Assembly: GCA_028292745.1 (NCBI GenBank)
Contig: JAQGLT010000049.1
Coordinates: forward strand, 1 to 52,192
DNA from: Polaromonas sp.
Lineage (GTDB): Bacteria; Pseudomonadota; Gammaproteobacteria; Burkholderiales; Burkholderiaceae_C
Length of the DNA stretch: 52,192 bases
Reading direction: 5' to 3'
Position 1 is the first letter of the stretch. Each line of letters starts with the position of its first letter. The position numbers were made by a program, and so were the translations under genes. The notes under the pieces are model-generated. The model searched no databases, was not told the origin of the DNA, and saw only the letters and a program-made list of their open reading frames with translations. Shown one piece after another: positions 8,724 to 17,655 of this stretch.

Positions 8724-9158
8724 ATGGCACTTCAGGTTATTTCAAACGCTGAGCCAGCGGCGCTGATGCGCTGCTTGCCTTTTTCAACGCATGACGGTTC
8801 GCGCCCGCAGATATTGGCCACCGTTTGCAGCGAATGCAACTACACGAATTTTCCGCCGTCGCATGTCTGCGCGCACTGCATGTCGTTGGCGGTTTCATCA
8901 TTGGCGCTATCGCAAGCGGGGGTGCTTTACAGCTATACGACGATGCGTTCGGGGACTCAAAGCGTGTTTGTCGGTTATGTGGATCTACCGGAAAAAATCA
9001 GGGTTTTCGCTGAAATCGATGGCTTTCAGGCCGGGCACCCGCCTGCCTGCGGTAGCAAGGTCACTTTAATCACGATCCGGTACGGAGCAGGTGATGAAAG
9101 AAAGGCGGGGCCGGTATTTGTATTCACATCCGCAACCGCGGCAGGAGCCACAGCATGA
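8724..9158 (+). CDS. DUF35 family Zn-ribbon/OB-fold protein (thiolase partner)
   Basis: This 144-residue protein has four cysteines arranged CSEC (35, 38) and CAHC (49, 52), a rubredoxin-like zinc ribbon. An OB-fold follows, with GVLYSYTTMRSG and VGYVDLPEKIRVFAEI. In known systems DUF35 proteins bind thiolase-superfamily enzymes: ChsH2 pairs with Ltp2 to form a steroid side-chain retro-aldolase, and archaeal homologs bridge thiolase and HMG-CoA synthase. Here the stop overlaps the thiolase start by four bases (ATGA), so a stoichiometric complex is likely. This subunit has no catalytic residues of its own that I can identify. Confidence 0.85.
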   Translation: MALQVISNAEPAALMRCLPFSTHDGSRPQILATVCSECNYTNFPPSHVCAHCMSLAVSSLALSQAGVLYSYTTMRSGTQSVFVGYVDLPEKIRVFAEIDGFQAGHPPACGSKVTLITIRYGAGDERKAGPVFVFTSATAAGATA

Positions 9159-10300
9159 GCCGCAAAGTCTATGTAGTGGGCACGGGAATTCGGCGTTTTG
9201 GGCGCTTTCCCGATGTCAGCCATCCCGACTTCGCTTGGCCCGTCATTCGCGAGGCATTGCTGGAGAGCGGCCTCGACAAGAATCACATCGACGTGGCGTA
9301 TTCGTCGTCCGTTTTTGGTGGAATGCTTCTAGGCCAGCAGGTGCTGGGCAAGCTGGGCATCAGCGGTTTGCCCATCATCAATGTAGAAAATGCCTGCTCC
9401 AGCAGCGCAGTGGGCCTAAGGGAGGCGGCCGCCCGCATATCCAGCGGGCAAAGCGAGTCGGCCCTGGTGTTTGGCGTCGAAATGCTCAGCAAGCTAGGGG
9501 GTGGACCTCTGCCGCTGAATGCTGACGACTGGGAAGTGTCCAACGGGGTCAGCATGCCCACTATCTATGCAATGCGTGCACAGCGCTATCTCTACGAGCA
9601 CCGGCTTGCCCCGGGTGATTTATCGGAAGTCACTGTCAAGGCTAGGTTTCACGGTTCGCTGAACCCCTTGGCACAGTTCCAAAAAAGTGTGACGCTTGAA
9701 GAAGTCAACGCATCTCGCGAAGTTGCCAGTCCATTGCGACTGATGCATTGCTGCCCGACGGGCGACGGGGCTGCTGCCGTCGTGCTGGTATCCGAAAAGC
9801 TGGCCCAATCGCTCAACATTAAAAACCCGGTGGAAATTTTGGCGACGGTTCTGCATTCGGGGCTGTACGAGCCGGGACCGAGTTCCATGATCAAGTCGCA
9901 CGCATCCGCAAAATCAGCAGCCGAGGCGTACGAAGCAGCAGGAATCGGACCCGAGGATGTTGACGTGGCAGAACTGCATGATTCGTTCGCTATTGCCGAG
10001 CTCATGTACTACGAGGCCTTCCAGTTCTGCCAGCCAGGCGAGGCCATCGGCCTGCTGCGCAGCGGCGCCGCCTCACTGGGCGGCAGGCATGTGGTGAATC
10101 CTTCGGGCGGGTTGCTTTCTCGGGGACACCCCGTCGCAGCAAGCGGCGTGGCCCAGATCTGCGAGATCACCCGGCAGCTGCAAGGCCGCAGCGGAGCCCA
10201 TCAGGTAGCAGGCGCCAAAGTCGGGCTTGCCCATGTCACGGGCGGCGGCATTGCCGGCTTTGAGCATGGCGCCTGCGCAGTCACCATCCTCAAGCGCTAA
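9155..10300 (+). CDS. Thiolase-superfamily protein (SCP2-thiolase type)
   Basis: This 381-residue thiolase-fold enzyme acts on a CoA thioester. It carries the nucleophile region NVENACSSSAVGL (Cys81), a LHDSFAIAELMYYEAF block near residue 272, the conserved NPSGGLLSRGHPVAASG (His325) and a C-terminal GFEHGACAVTIL (Cys374). The N-terminal Cys, the GHP His and the C-terminal Cys are thus all present, which favours true thiolase chemistry. The pairing with a DUF35 protein instead recalls Ltp2-type aldolases, so retro-aldol cleavage remains open. It is translationally coupled to the upstream Zn-ribbon gene and lies 13 bases before the CoA-transferase gene. Confidence 0.88.
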   Translation: MSRKVYVVGTGIRRFGRFPDVSHPDFAWPVIREALLESGLDKNHIDVAYSSSVFGGMLLGQQVLGKLGISGLPIINVENACSSSAVGLREAAARISSGQSESALVFGVEMLSKLGGGPLPLNADDWEVSNGVSMPTIYAMRAQRYLYEHRLAPGDLSEVTVKARFHGSLNPLAQFQKSVTLEEVNASREVASPLRLMHCCPTGDGAAAVVLVSEKLAQSLNIKNPVEILATVLHSGLYEPGPSSMIKSHASAKSAAEAYEAAGIGPEDVDVAELHDSFAIAELMYYEAFQFCQPGEAIGLLRSGAASLGGRHVVNPSGGLLSRGHPVAASGVAQICEITRQLQGRSGAHQVAGAKVGLAHVTGGGIAGFEHGACAVTILKR

Positions 10301-10313
10301 GCCGCCGCATCCC

Positions 10314-11621
10314 ATGATTCCTATAACGACAACGAAATCGACGGCGCTTGGCGCTTCCGCACCTGCTGCGGCTGGATCCGGCCCTTTGGCGGGAATCCGA
10401 ATAGTTGACTTCACGCTTTTTCTTTCAGGCCCGTTTGCCACGCAAATTCTGGGAGACTTGGGCGCAGAAGTGATCAAGATCGAACCCCCGGACGGCGATA
10501 TGTCCCGGACTATCCCGCCGAGTTTTGTGGATGGTTCGAGCACCTACTTTGGCAGCACTAACCGGAATAAAAAATCGGTCGTACTCGACATGCGCAGCCC
10601 GGAAGGCCTGGCAGCGGCGCAGCAGCTCGTGCATGAAGCCGATGCCGTGATTGAAAACTTCCGCCCTGGAAAGCTGGCGCTGCTGGGGCTTGACTACGAA
10701 TCCGCCGCCGCGCGCAAACCTGCATTGGTCTGGGCGACGATTTCAGGTTTTGGACAGGACGGCCCGCTACGCGACCGGCCAGCCTACGACATGATCGTAC
10801 AGGCGATGTCGGGGGTCATGAGCCTGACCGGCGAGCCCGACGGCGAGCCTGTGCGTGCGGGCATCCCGATTGGCGACCTGGGCGCCGGTCTCTACGCCGT
10901 TATTGGCATGCTGGCGTCGCTGATTGAAGCGCGCGCAACCGGAAAGGGGCGTTTCATCGACATCTCGATGCTTGATGTGCAAGTGGCGATGCTGTGCTAC
11001 CAGGCGTCGAACTATCTGCAAACCGGCAAGCCGCCTGGCCGCCAGGGCAGTTCACATGACTTCATTCCCAGCTACCGGTGTTTTCACAGCAAGGACGACC
11101 AGCGCATAGCCGTCACCGCAAATACCGAAGGCATGTTCAAAGGCCTTGTAAAAGTGATTGGCCTCGGCCACCTGGCCAGCGACGAGCGCTTCCGGGATGC
11201 CGGCCTTCGCTATGCCAATCGCGATGTGTTGATCGCGCTGCTTGCCCAGGCTTTCGCTCGATATGACGCCGCGCCGCTGGTCGAGGCTTTGATTGCTGCG
11301 CAAGTGCCTGCGGCTGCCATTGATGACCTGGGCGCCGTCTTCAGCAACCCTCAGGTCCTGGCGCGTGACATGCGGCTTGAACTGACGGGCGAGGAAGTCG
11401 ACCAACGGCTGCGCGTTGCCGGCAATCCGATCAAACTGGTTCCGCCCGGCGACTCCCGGCACCGGTTTCCGCCTCGCCTCGGCGAGCACACGCAGGAAGT
11501 CCTTGATGGACTGCGTTACCGCGCCATGGCTGCGACCGCGACGGCACCCGAAACTCTTGCGGCCGGAAATACCGGTGCGGATGACGTCATGCCAAGCACC
11601 GCCCAGCGGCGCATCGATTAA
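10314..11621 (+). CDS. Class III CoA-transferase (CaiB/BaiF family) (1)
   Basis: This protein of about 435 residues moves CoA between carboxylic acids through an aspartyl-CoA anhydride. It shows GIRIVDFTLFLSGPFATQIL near 27-46, LGAEVIKIEPPDGDMSR, STNRNKKSVVLDMRSPEG, ENFRPGKLALLGLDY and RPAYDMIVQAMSG, whose Asp159 is the predicted nucleophile. I chose the ATG at 10314, directly after the thiolase stop, because earlier starts would overlap thiolase by about 70 bases. In context it probably activates the acid captured by the downstream receptor. The C-terminal extension after GLRYRAMAATATA looks unstructured. Confidence 0.9.
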   Translation: MIPITTTKSTALGASAPAAAGSGPLAGIRIVDFTLFLSGPFATQILGDLGAEVIKIEPPDGDMSRTIPPSFVDGSSTYFGSTNRNKKSVVLDMRSPEGLAAAQQLVHEADAVIENFRPGKLALLGLDYESAAARKPALVWATISGFGQDGPLRDRPAYDMIVQAMSGVMSLTGEPDGEPVRAGIPIGDLGAGLYAVIGMLASLIEARATGKGRFIDISMLDVQVAMLCYQASNYLQTGKPPGRQGSSHDFIPSYRCFHSKDDQRIAVTANTEGMFKGLVKVIGLGHLASDERFRDAGLRYANRDVLIALLAQAFARYDAAPLVEALIAAQVPAAAIDDLGAVFSNPQVLARDMRLELTGEEVDQRLRVAGNPIKLVPPGDSRHRFPPRLGEHTQEVLDGLRYRAMAATATAPETLAAGNTGADDVMPSTAQRRID

Positions 11622-11668
11622 CTCAAGCCAGACTATTTCAATCCGTTAAAACAACGAAGGAGACAACC

Positions 11669-12685
11669 ATGACCCATGTACCCTGTTTCAAAGCTGCCCC
11701 TCAGCGGCGCGCTTTACTGGCCGGCTTGTCACTGCTTGCGCTTGGCCTGTGCGCCGCGCCGCCTGCCGCCCTGGCGCAGGATTCCGCGCTGGCAGGAAAG
11801 CGCTTGCGTTTCGTTGTTCCGTTTTCTCCCGGGGGCGGTGTCGATGGCTTGGCGCGGGCCGTGGCCGAAGGGCTGACAAAGCAGGCCGGTGTTACGGTCA
11901 TCGTGGAGAACAAACCCGGCGCAGGCGGAAATATCGCGGCGTCTTACGTTGCAAAGACGCAGAACGACACCCTTAACCTGCTCATCACCAGCGTCAACCA
12001 TTACGCAAACAAAGTCTTGTTCCGTAACCCCGGCTATGAGCCCTACAAGGACTTTACGCCGGTCGGCTATCTCAGCACTTTCCCCTATGCCTTCGTGGTG
12101 CCGAGCGACAGCAAGTTCAATTCTCTCAGCGAAGTCATCACGACAGCCCGCGCACAGCCCGGAACTGTGTCCTGGGGATTTGGGGGGAATGGCTCGCTCG
12201 GGCATTTTCTGGGAGTTGCCATGGAGCAGTCAGAAAATATCAAAGGCAATCCGGTTGCCTATCGCGGGGGGCCCGACCTTTTAACGGCCGTCGGTGGAAA
12301 GCAGGTGGACATGGTCATCATGACGGTGCAGAGTTCCGCGCCCCTGATCAAGCAAGGGCGACTGAAGGCCCTGGCGGTAGCTGGCAATTCACGCAACAAG
12401 GCGTTGCCGGACGTACCGTCCATCACGGAGTCGATTCCCAAATACCCCAGCATTCAAGGTTATGTTGCCTTGATGGCTCCGGCTGATACGCCTGAGCCTG
12501 TCTTGGTGGCCTTGCATCGCGAGCTGAACAAATTTTTAATCTCGGACGAATACAAAAAACGGTTGGAGACTGATGGCTCCACTGCAGTGATCTTCCCGAC
12601 GGTCGCGGCGACGAAGGCATTTTTTGAAAAGGACGGTCCACAGTGGGAAGCACTCACTGTCAAAGCAGGTTTGAAAGTCGAGTGA
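11669..12685 (+). CDS. TctC/Bug-family periplasmic solute receptor (2)
   Basis: This 338-residue receptor has a long signal peptide with a twin-arginine-like APQRRALLAGLSLLALGL and a cleavage region ALAQ near residue 36. The mature protein has LRFVVPFSPGGGVDGLAR, VIVENKPGAGGNIAASYVAK, a GFGGNGSLGHF loop and PVAYRGGPDLLTAVGGKQVD. AAGGAGACAACC precedes the ATG, the best ribosome site in this operon. It sits between the CoA-transferase and MmgE/PrpD genes, so its ligand is probably the substrate of this cluster. It is clearly diverged from the other receptors in the window (for example SVNHYANKVLF in place of SNNHVINPSVYK). Confidence 0.9.
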   Translation: MTHVPCFKAAPQRRALLAGLSLLALGLCAAPPAALAQDSALAGKRLRFVVPFSPGGGVDGLARAVAEGLTKQAGVTVIVENKPGAGGNIAASYVAKTQNDTLNLLITSVNHYANKVLFRNPGYEPYKDFTPVGYLSTFPYAFVVPSDSKFNSLSEVITTARAQPGTVSWGFGGNGSLGHFLGVAMEQSENIKGNPVAYRGGPDLLTAVGGKQVDMVIMTVQSSAPLIKQGRLKALAVAGNSRNKALPDVPSITESIPKYPSIQGYVALMAPADTPEPVLVALHRELNKFLISDEYKKRLETDGSTAVIFPTVAATKAFFEKDGPQWEALTVKAGLKVE

Positions 12686-12801
12686 GACTTCTAAAAGAGC
12701 TGCGTTTGCCGAGCTTTCCGGCAATGCCCCGCTTATGTCATTGATGCTCTCCCCAGTCAGACTCTCAATAATCCGTCAACTTAGCCATACTTCGGAGTGT
12801 T

Positions 12802-14220
12802 ATGAACAGCAGTGTCAGTACCGCCAACAGCAAAAACAATAGCGTCACGAGCAAGCTGTCGGAATTTATCGCCAGCGCCTCGAAAGCGACACTTGACACT
12901 CGGACAATTGAAAAAGCCAAGCACCATATTGTCGATACCGTCGCAGCGATGCTGTCGGGCACGGCGCTGCATGTAGGCCACAGCGCGATGAAGGCGCTGC
13001 CTTCGTTTGGCGGCTTGCCCGAAGCCACCGTGTTTGGCCAAAGCGAGCGCTACCCGGCTTATTGGGCCGCCATGTTCAACGCCATGCTGGCGCATGCGGA
13101 CGAGACCGACGACTCGCATGAACGCTCCAAGACCCATCCGGGGTGCGGCATCGTGCCAACTGCCTTGGCGATGGCGCAACGCGAGAAAAAAAGCGGCCTG
13201 GACTTCATACGCGGGGTTTGCGCGGGTTACGACGTGGGCGCCCGCCTGACCGAAGCGCTGGGAGCCATGTCGCTCAACCATGCCGGCACATCGACGCATG
13301 CCTTCGGTGCCATCTTTGGCTCAGGCGCGGCGGCCGGCGTTTTGGGTAATTTCGACGCGTTGCAAGCGCGTCGCCTGCTGTCTTATCTGGCGCACGAATC
13401 GTCGGGCCTTTCCTGCTGGATGGCAGAACACGATCATGTGCAAAAGGCCTATGTATTCGGCGCCATGGGCGCGAAGAATGCGCTGACCGCCGCCATTTTG
13501 TGCCAGTCCGGCTGGACCGGCCTGGACGATGCGATGGAAGGCCCCCGCACCTTGTTCGCGGCGCGTTGCGAGCCCGGCACGGCCCGTGGCATGGAATTGC
13601 CTTTGGTGCTCGGCGAAGAGATATTGGGCTCGAATATCAAGAAGTGGTGCGTTGGCTCTCCTGCGCAGGCACCGCTTGACTGCATCGAATCACTCTTGGA
13701 CCGGCTTCCGCCGCACGAGGATATTGCCTCGGTACGCGTCGAGATCCGTTCTGACGAAGCCTTCATCGTGGACAACCGGGACATGCCCAATATCTGCTTG
13801 CAGCACCTGGTGGCGCTCTACCTGGTGGACCGTACGTTGAGCTTCGACTCGGTGCACGACCTGGTCCGAGTCGATGACCCGCGTGTGCGGGCGGTTCGCC
13901 AGCGCGTCACGCTGGTGTCGAGCGACGCGCTGCTGAAGGCCGGAGGACGTCAGGCCATCATGGAGATCGTCACCTCCAGCGGGGAAAAGCTACGCAAGCA
14001 TGTGGAGCATGTTCGCGGGACCTGGGGCGATCCAATGCCCCGGTCTGAGGTCGATGCGAAAGCGCGGGATTTGCTGGCGCCAATCATTGCCGGGTCCGCC
14101 ATGCAAGACCTGCTGGCCGGACTATGGAACCTTGAACATCTGACTGCCGCGGAACTCGACAGTCTGATCGCGGGCACCGTCCACCACCACAGTGACCATA
14201 GCCACCCAAGCAAAATCTGA
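12802..14220 (+). CDS. MmgE/PrpD family protein
   Basis: This 472-residue protein is related to 2-methylcitrate dehydratase (PrpD), cis-aconitate decarboxylase and similar cofactor-free lyases or isomerases. It starts with a helical region (SKLSEFIASASKATLD, then KAKHHIVDTVAAMLSG). The conserved ADETDDSHERSKTHPG block lies near residues 95-110 and carries the acidic and His residues typical of the active site. Later blocks are AGTSTHAFGAIFGSGAAAG and KKWCVGSPAQAPLDCIESL. CGGAG precedes the ATG. The gap after the receptor gene is 116 bases, longer than elsewhere in the cluster, so a separate promoter is possible. The substrate is unknown; in such clusters these proteins dehydrate or isomerise branched acids. 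Confidence 0.88.
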   Translation: MNSSVSTANSKNNSVTSKLSEFIASASKATLDTRTIEKAKHHIVDTVAAMLSGTALHVGHSAMKALPSFGGLPEATVFGQSERYPAYWAAMFNAMLAHADETDDSHERSKTHPGCGIVPTALAMAQREKKSGLDFIRGVCAGYDVGARLTEALGAMSLNHAGTSTHAFGAIFGSGAAAGVLGNFDALQARRLLSYLAHESSGLSCWMAEHDHVQKAYVFGAMGAKNALTAAILCQSGWTGLDDAMEGPRTLFAARCEPGTARGMELPLVLGEEILGSNIKKWCVGSPAQAPLDCIESLLDRLPPHEDIASVRVEIRSDEAFIVDNRDMPNICLQHLVALYLVDRTLSFDSVHDLVRVDDPRVRAVRQRVTLVSSDALLKAGGRQAIMEIVTSSGEKLRKHVEHVRGTWGDPMPRSEVDAKARDLLAPIIAGSAMQDLLAGLWNLEHLTAAELDSLIAGTVHHHSDHSHPSKI

Positions 14221-14258
14221 AACCGCAGCCCGTCAGCCATTTCGATCACCACCTAAAT

Positions 14259-15017
14259 ATGACTATTCAACTCCCCCTTGCCGGCCGCGCCGCGCTTCTC
14301 ACCGGCGGCACACGCAACATCGGCCGGGCTCTGGCGCTTGCTCTGGCAAGTGATGGGGCTGCGGTATCGATCAACAGCCGCCGCTACGACGATGACGCCA
14401 GGCTTACCGTGAAAATGATCGAAGATCAAGGCGGCCGTGCAATGCATGTCCAGGCCGATGTGTCCGACGAAGCAGAGGTTCTGCGGATGGTGGACGAAAC
14501 CGTCACCAAGCTCGGAAGCGTCGACATTTTGGTTCACTGCGCCGGGATCCGCCGTGTTCAGGCACTGCAGGATATTTCCCTGAAATCATGGCGAGAGGTG
14601 ATGGGCACCAATCTTGATGCTGCGTTTTTATGCAGTAAAGCCGTGGTGCCCCATATGCAAAAAGGGATGGGGCGCATTGTCTTCCTCTCCGGCGTTTCCG
14701 CTTTCAAAGGCGCTCCTGAGCGGGCTCATGTGGTTGCATCCAAAGCTGGACTGGTAGGGCTTGCAAGGGCATTGGCGACTGAGCTTGCCGACCGGCAAAT
14801 TACTGTTAACTGCATCGCGCCCGGGCATATCGACACCGTACGGGGGGTGGATGCCGGTGCCGTGCCTTCGCATTTGTCGGCTTCGGCCATTCCGCTGGGC
14901 CGTCTGGGTAAAACTTCCGAGGTTGCCGCCATGACCAGCTTGCTGGCTTCAGACAGCGGTGCCTTCATCACCGGTCAGGTACTTCATGTGAATGGCGGGC
15001 TGTTCTTTGGAGCATGA
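14259..15017 (+). CDS. Short-chain dehydrogenase/reductase with substituted catalytic Tyr
   Basis: This 252-residue SDR-fold protein has the nucleotide motif LTGGTRNIGRAL (14-25), the structural NNAG equivalent written HCAGI, Asn118, Ser144 in FLSGVSA, and Lys162 in ASKAGLVGLARALATEL. The position four before Lys162, normally Tyr in YxxxK, is Val158 (HVVASK, codons CAT GTG GTT GCA TCC AAA). The C-terminus (ITGQVLHVNGGLFFGA) is normal. Some SDR subgroups keep the fold but lack the Tyr; such proteins may be impaired or use another acid. It is the last gene of the IclR-linked cluster. Confidence 0.88.
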   Translation: MTIQLPLAGRAALLTGGTRNIGRALALALASDGAAVSINSRRYDDDARLTVKMIEDQGGRAMHVQADVSDEAEVLRMVDETVTKLGSVDILVHCAGIRRVQALQDISLKSWREVMGTNLDAAFLCSKAVVPHMQKGMGRIVFLSGVSAFKGAPERAHVVASKAGLVGLARALATELADRQITVNCIAPGHIDTVRGVDAGAVPSHLSASAIPLGRLGKTSEVAAMTSLLASDSGAFITGQVLHVNGGLFFGA

Positions 15018-15105
15018 GTAAACTTTTGGTCGATAGACGCTTTGCATGAACGCCTGTAAGGCTGGAATTAAGGTGAGGTAGCCCGCAGGCTGGCGCAGCG
15101 CAGGC

Positions 15106-15128
15106 ATTTGATGCTTCGGCATGCAAAT
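15106..15128. terminator. Candidate hairpin terminator between convergent genes
   Basis: ATTTGATGC, a TTCG loop, then GCAT-g-CAAAT forms a nine-pair stem with one bulged G. It lies 88 bases after the SDR stop and 52 bases before the convergent PBP stop. The run after it on the plus strand is only moderately T-rich, so efficiency is uncertain. Confidence 0.45.
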
Positions 15129-15179
15129 TCCTTCGCTTTTCGATTTCCAAAGGGCGGCTGGCGCGGCGGCACGGCCCGC

Positions 15180-17600
15180 CTACTCCTCGGGAATATGGCG
15201 GGGCAGCTCGATCCGCCGGGAGCGCCTGCCTTCGGGGGGCAGCAGTTCAAACGGCCTGGGGATGGCCCGCATTTCCTGCTCTGGCAGTTCGCCATCAGGC
15301 GTGGGTGCCGGAATGGTGATGTAGCGGATCACCGGCGCGGGTTGCCCGGATGCCCCTTCGGGGGGCGCCATGCCGGGTGTCTCACGGGCGCGGTTGTCGG
15401 CTTGTTGCTGGTCGGTGCCAAAAAATGTCTCGCCGTTCAATGCCGCCTCATTTTCCAGGCCCAACATCGGGTCCGGGCCGGCTGGGCTGCTTGAAGCACC
15501 GGAATTGCCTGCATATGATGGCGGAGCGGAAAAACGCGTTTGCGCATCAACCATCCGGGCATTGAAGGCCTGCTGGAAAAACGCCCCGACCATGGGCAGC
15601 GCACTTTGCGCGCCCTGGCCCCAGCGGTCGCCCATGGTGACCCGGTTGTCATTAAAACCAACCCAGGCACCCGCGACCAGATGGGGGTGCATCAGGATGA
15701 ACCAGCCATCGGTGTTGTCCTGGGTGGTGCCGGTCTTGCCGGCCACATCGGCCCGTATCCCAAACCGGTTGCGAATGCCCGTGCCCGTTCCCCTGTCGAT
15801 CACGCCGCGCATGGCGTCCAGCAGGCCATGCGCCACGGACACATCCATGGCGGTTTCCGGGGCGGCTGGCTGAAATGCCTCCAGCACGGCGCCCTCGCGA
15901 TTTTCAACCTGGGTTAGCAGCACCGGTTCGATGTACTGGCCATCGTTGGCGATCGTGCTGTAGCTGGCCACCATTTCCTTCAAGGTCACGGGACTGGTGC
16001 CGAGCGCAAGCGAAGGCACCTCTTGCAGCTTGCTCTGGCGCACGCCCATGGACCTGGCGAGCGTAGCGACATGTGCCGGGCCGACCTTGTGCATGACCTG
16101 GGCGGTGATGGTGTTTTTGGAGTACATGAGGCCTTGGCGCAGGGTCATGGTGGCGCCGCTCGGGCCGCCCCCGTCGGTGGGGCGCCAGAATGCGCCATTG
16201 CCCAGAGGAATCTCCACCGCCCGGTCCACAAAGGTGTCGGTCGGCTTCGCACCGTCCTCGAACGCCGCCCCATAGACAAAAGGTTTGAAGGTCGAGCCCG
16301 GCTGCCGATGGGCCTGCTGCACATGGTCGAACTGATCCCCGGCAAAATCGCGGCTGCCGACCCAGGCCCGCACCTGCCCGTTGCGCGGGTCCAGGGCCAG
16401 AAAGCCGGCCTGCAGGCGCGTCTTGTCATCGCGCAGCTTGCGCATGAAGGTTTCATCGGACTGGAGCTTTTGCAGCACCTGGTCTTCGTTCAGGCCCGTT
16501 GTTAAGGCCGCCTTGAATTCGGGCGTACTCCGAATCAAAAGCAGCACCATGTTCTTTTTAGTCTTCCACCCCGCGCGAGGCCCCCACTGCGCATCGGCCA
16601 GCAACTGCAAGCGGTCGGCTTGCGCGGCGACGGCCTTGTTCGCCATGTCCTGCAGCCGCGAATCGAGGGTGGTGCGCACCACCAGCCCGTCGGCATGGAT
16701 GTCGTAGTCATTGCGGTCCGCCCATTCGATCAGCCAGCGCTTGAGCTGCTGGGCGAAATGCGGCGCGGGCCCCAGGGTTTCGGTTTGCCGCTCGAAGTCG
16801 ATGCGAAGCGGCATTTTCTGCAGCGATGCCAGCCGGGCCTGCGGCAGCTTGTCGTGCTTGGCCATCTGGGCCAGCACGATGTTGCGCCGCTGCATGGAGC
16901 GCTCGGGGTTGATGACCGGGTTGTAGTAGCTGGTGCCTTTGAGCATGCCGACCAGGGTGGCGCTTTCCAGCAGGTCGAGTTCATCGGCCGATTTGTCGAA
17001 ATAGGTGCGGGCGGCTATTTCAATGCCGTAGGCGTTGTAGAGAAACGGCACGGTATTGAGGTAGCTTTCAAGGATCTCGTCCTTGGTGTAGACCGACTCG
17101 ATCTTGAAGGCGGTGATGGCTTCCTTGATCTTGCGCGGCAGGCTGGCCGCACGGCCGATATCCTCCGGAAAAAGATTGCGGGCCAGTTGCTGCGTGATGG
17201 TCGAGCCGCCCTGCAGGTCGCCGGTCAGGGTATGGAAAAACGCAGACACCGTGCGTTTCAGGTCCATGCCGCGATGCTGGTAAAAGCGGTGGTCTTCGGT
17301 GGCGATCAGCGCCTGCCTCACATGGGGGGAAATGTCGGCCAGCTTGACCCACTCCCGGTTGGCACGCTTGAAAACCGCCAGTTCCACGCCGTCCGCCGAC
17401 AGCACAACGGACGGCTTGGCGGTTTTGGCCTTGCGCAGGTCGGCAATGCTGGGCGTGAAAGGAATCAGGACCAGCACGTACAGCAGCAGCAGCACAGGCA
17501 TGGCCGCCAGCGCCCACATCAGCTGGCGCCGGCTGAGATGGCGCAGGCGCGAAGGAAGGGACGAGACGGATTGTCCGAAGCGGGACAGGAGCGTTTTCAT
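15180..17600 (-). CDS. Class A penicillin-binding protein (PBP1A-like), paralog 1
   Basis: This 806-residue inner-membrane murein synthase polymerises glycan strands and cross-links peptides. It has one transmembrane segment (about 27-48), then the glycosyltransferase domain with ATEDHRFYQHRGMD (100-113, catalytic Glu102) and LQGGSTITQQLARNLFPE (129-146). The transpeptidase domain has the serine motif STFK (436-439), SKN (494-496) and KTG (622-624). Compared with the paralog at 21213-23276 it carries about 48 extra residues between about 338 and 393, just before the transpeptidase, and a longer proline-rich tail. The two proteins align collinearly through the glycosyltransferase domain. It is convergent with the SDR gene. 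Confidence 0.93.
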   Translation of the reverse strand: MKTLLSRFGQSVSSLPSRLRHLSRRQLMWALAAMPVLLLLYVLVLIPFTPSIADLRKAKTAKPSVVLSADGVELAVFKRANREWVKLADISPHVRQALIATEDHRFYQHRGMDLKRTVSAFFHTLTGDLQGGSTITQQLARNLFPEDIGRAASLPRKIKEAITAFKIESVYTKDEILESYLNTVPFLYNAYGIEIAARTYFDKSADELDLLESATLVGMLKGTSYYNPVINPERSMQRRNIVLAQMAKHDKLPQARLASLQKMPLRIDFERQTETLGPAPHFAQQLKRWLIEWADRNDYDIHADGLVVRTTLDSRLQDMANKAVAAQADRLQLLADAQWGPRAGWKTKKNMVLLLIRSTPEFKAALTTGLNEDQVLQKLQSDETFMRKLRDDKTRLQAGFLALDPRNGQVRAWVGSRDFAGDQFDHVQQAHRQPGSTFKPFVYGAAFEDGAKPTDTFVDRAVEIPLGNGAFWRPTDGGGPSGATMTLRQGLMYSKNTITAQVMHKVGPAHVATLARSMGVRQSKLQEVPSLALGTSPVTLKEMVASYSTIANDGQYIEPVLLTQVENREGAVLEAFQPAAPETAMDVSVAHGLLDAMRGVIDRGTGTGIRNRFGIRADVAGKTGTTQDNTDGWFILMHPHLVAGAWVGFNDNRVTMGDRWGQGAQSALPMVGAFFQQAFNARMVDAQTRFSAPPSYAGNSGASSSPAGPDPMLGLENEAALNGETFFGTDQQQADNRARETPGMAPPEGASGQPAPVIRYITIPAPTPDGELPEQEMRAIPRPFELLPPEGRRSRRIELPRHIPEE

Positions 17601-17655
17601 GGCCGCGATTCTAGAGTGCGCGGTCGGCTGGCGGCTGCCGCCCCGCCGCGGCGGC

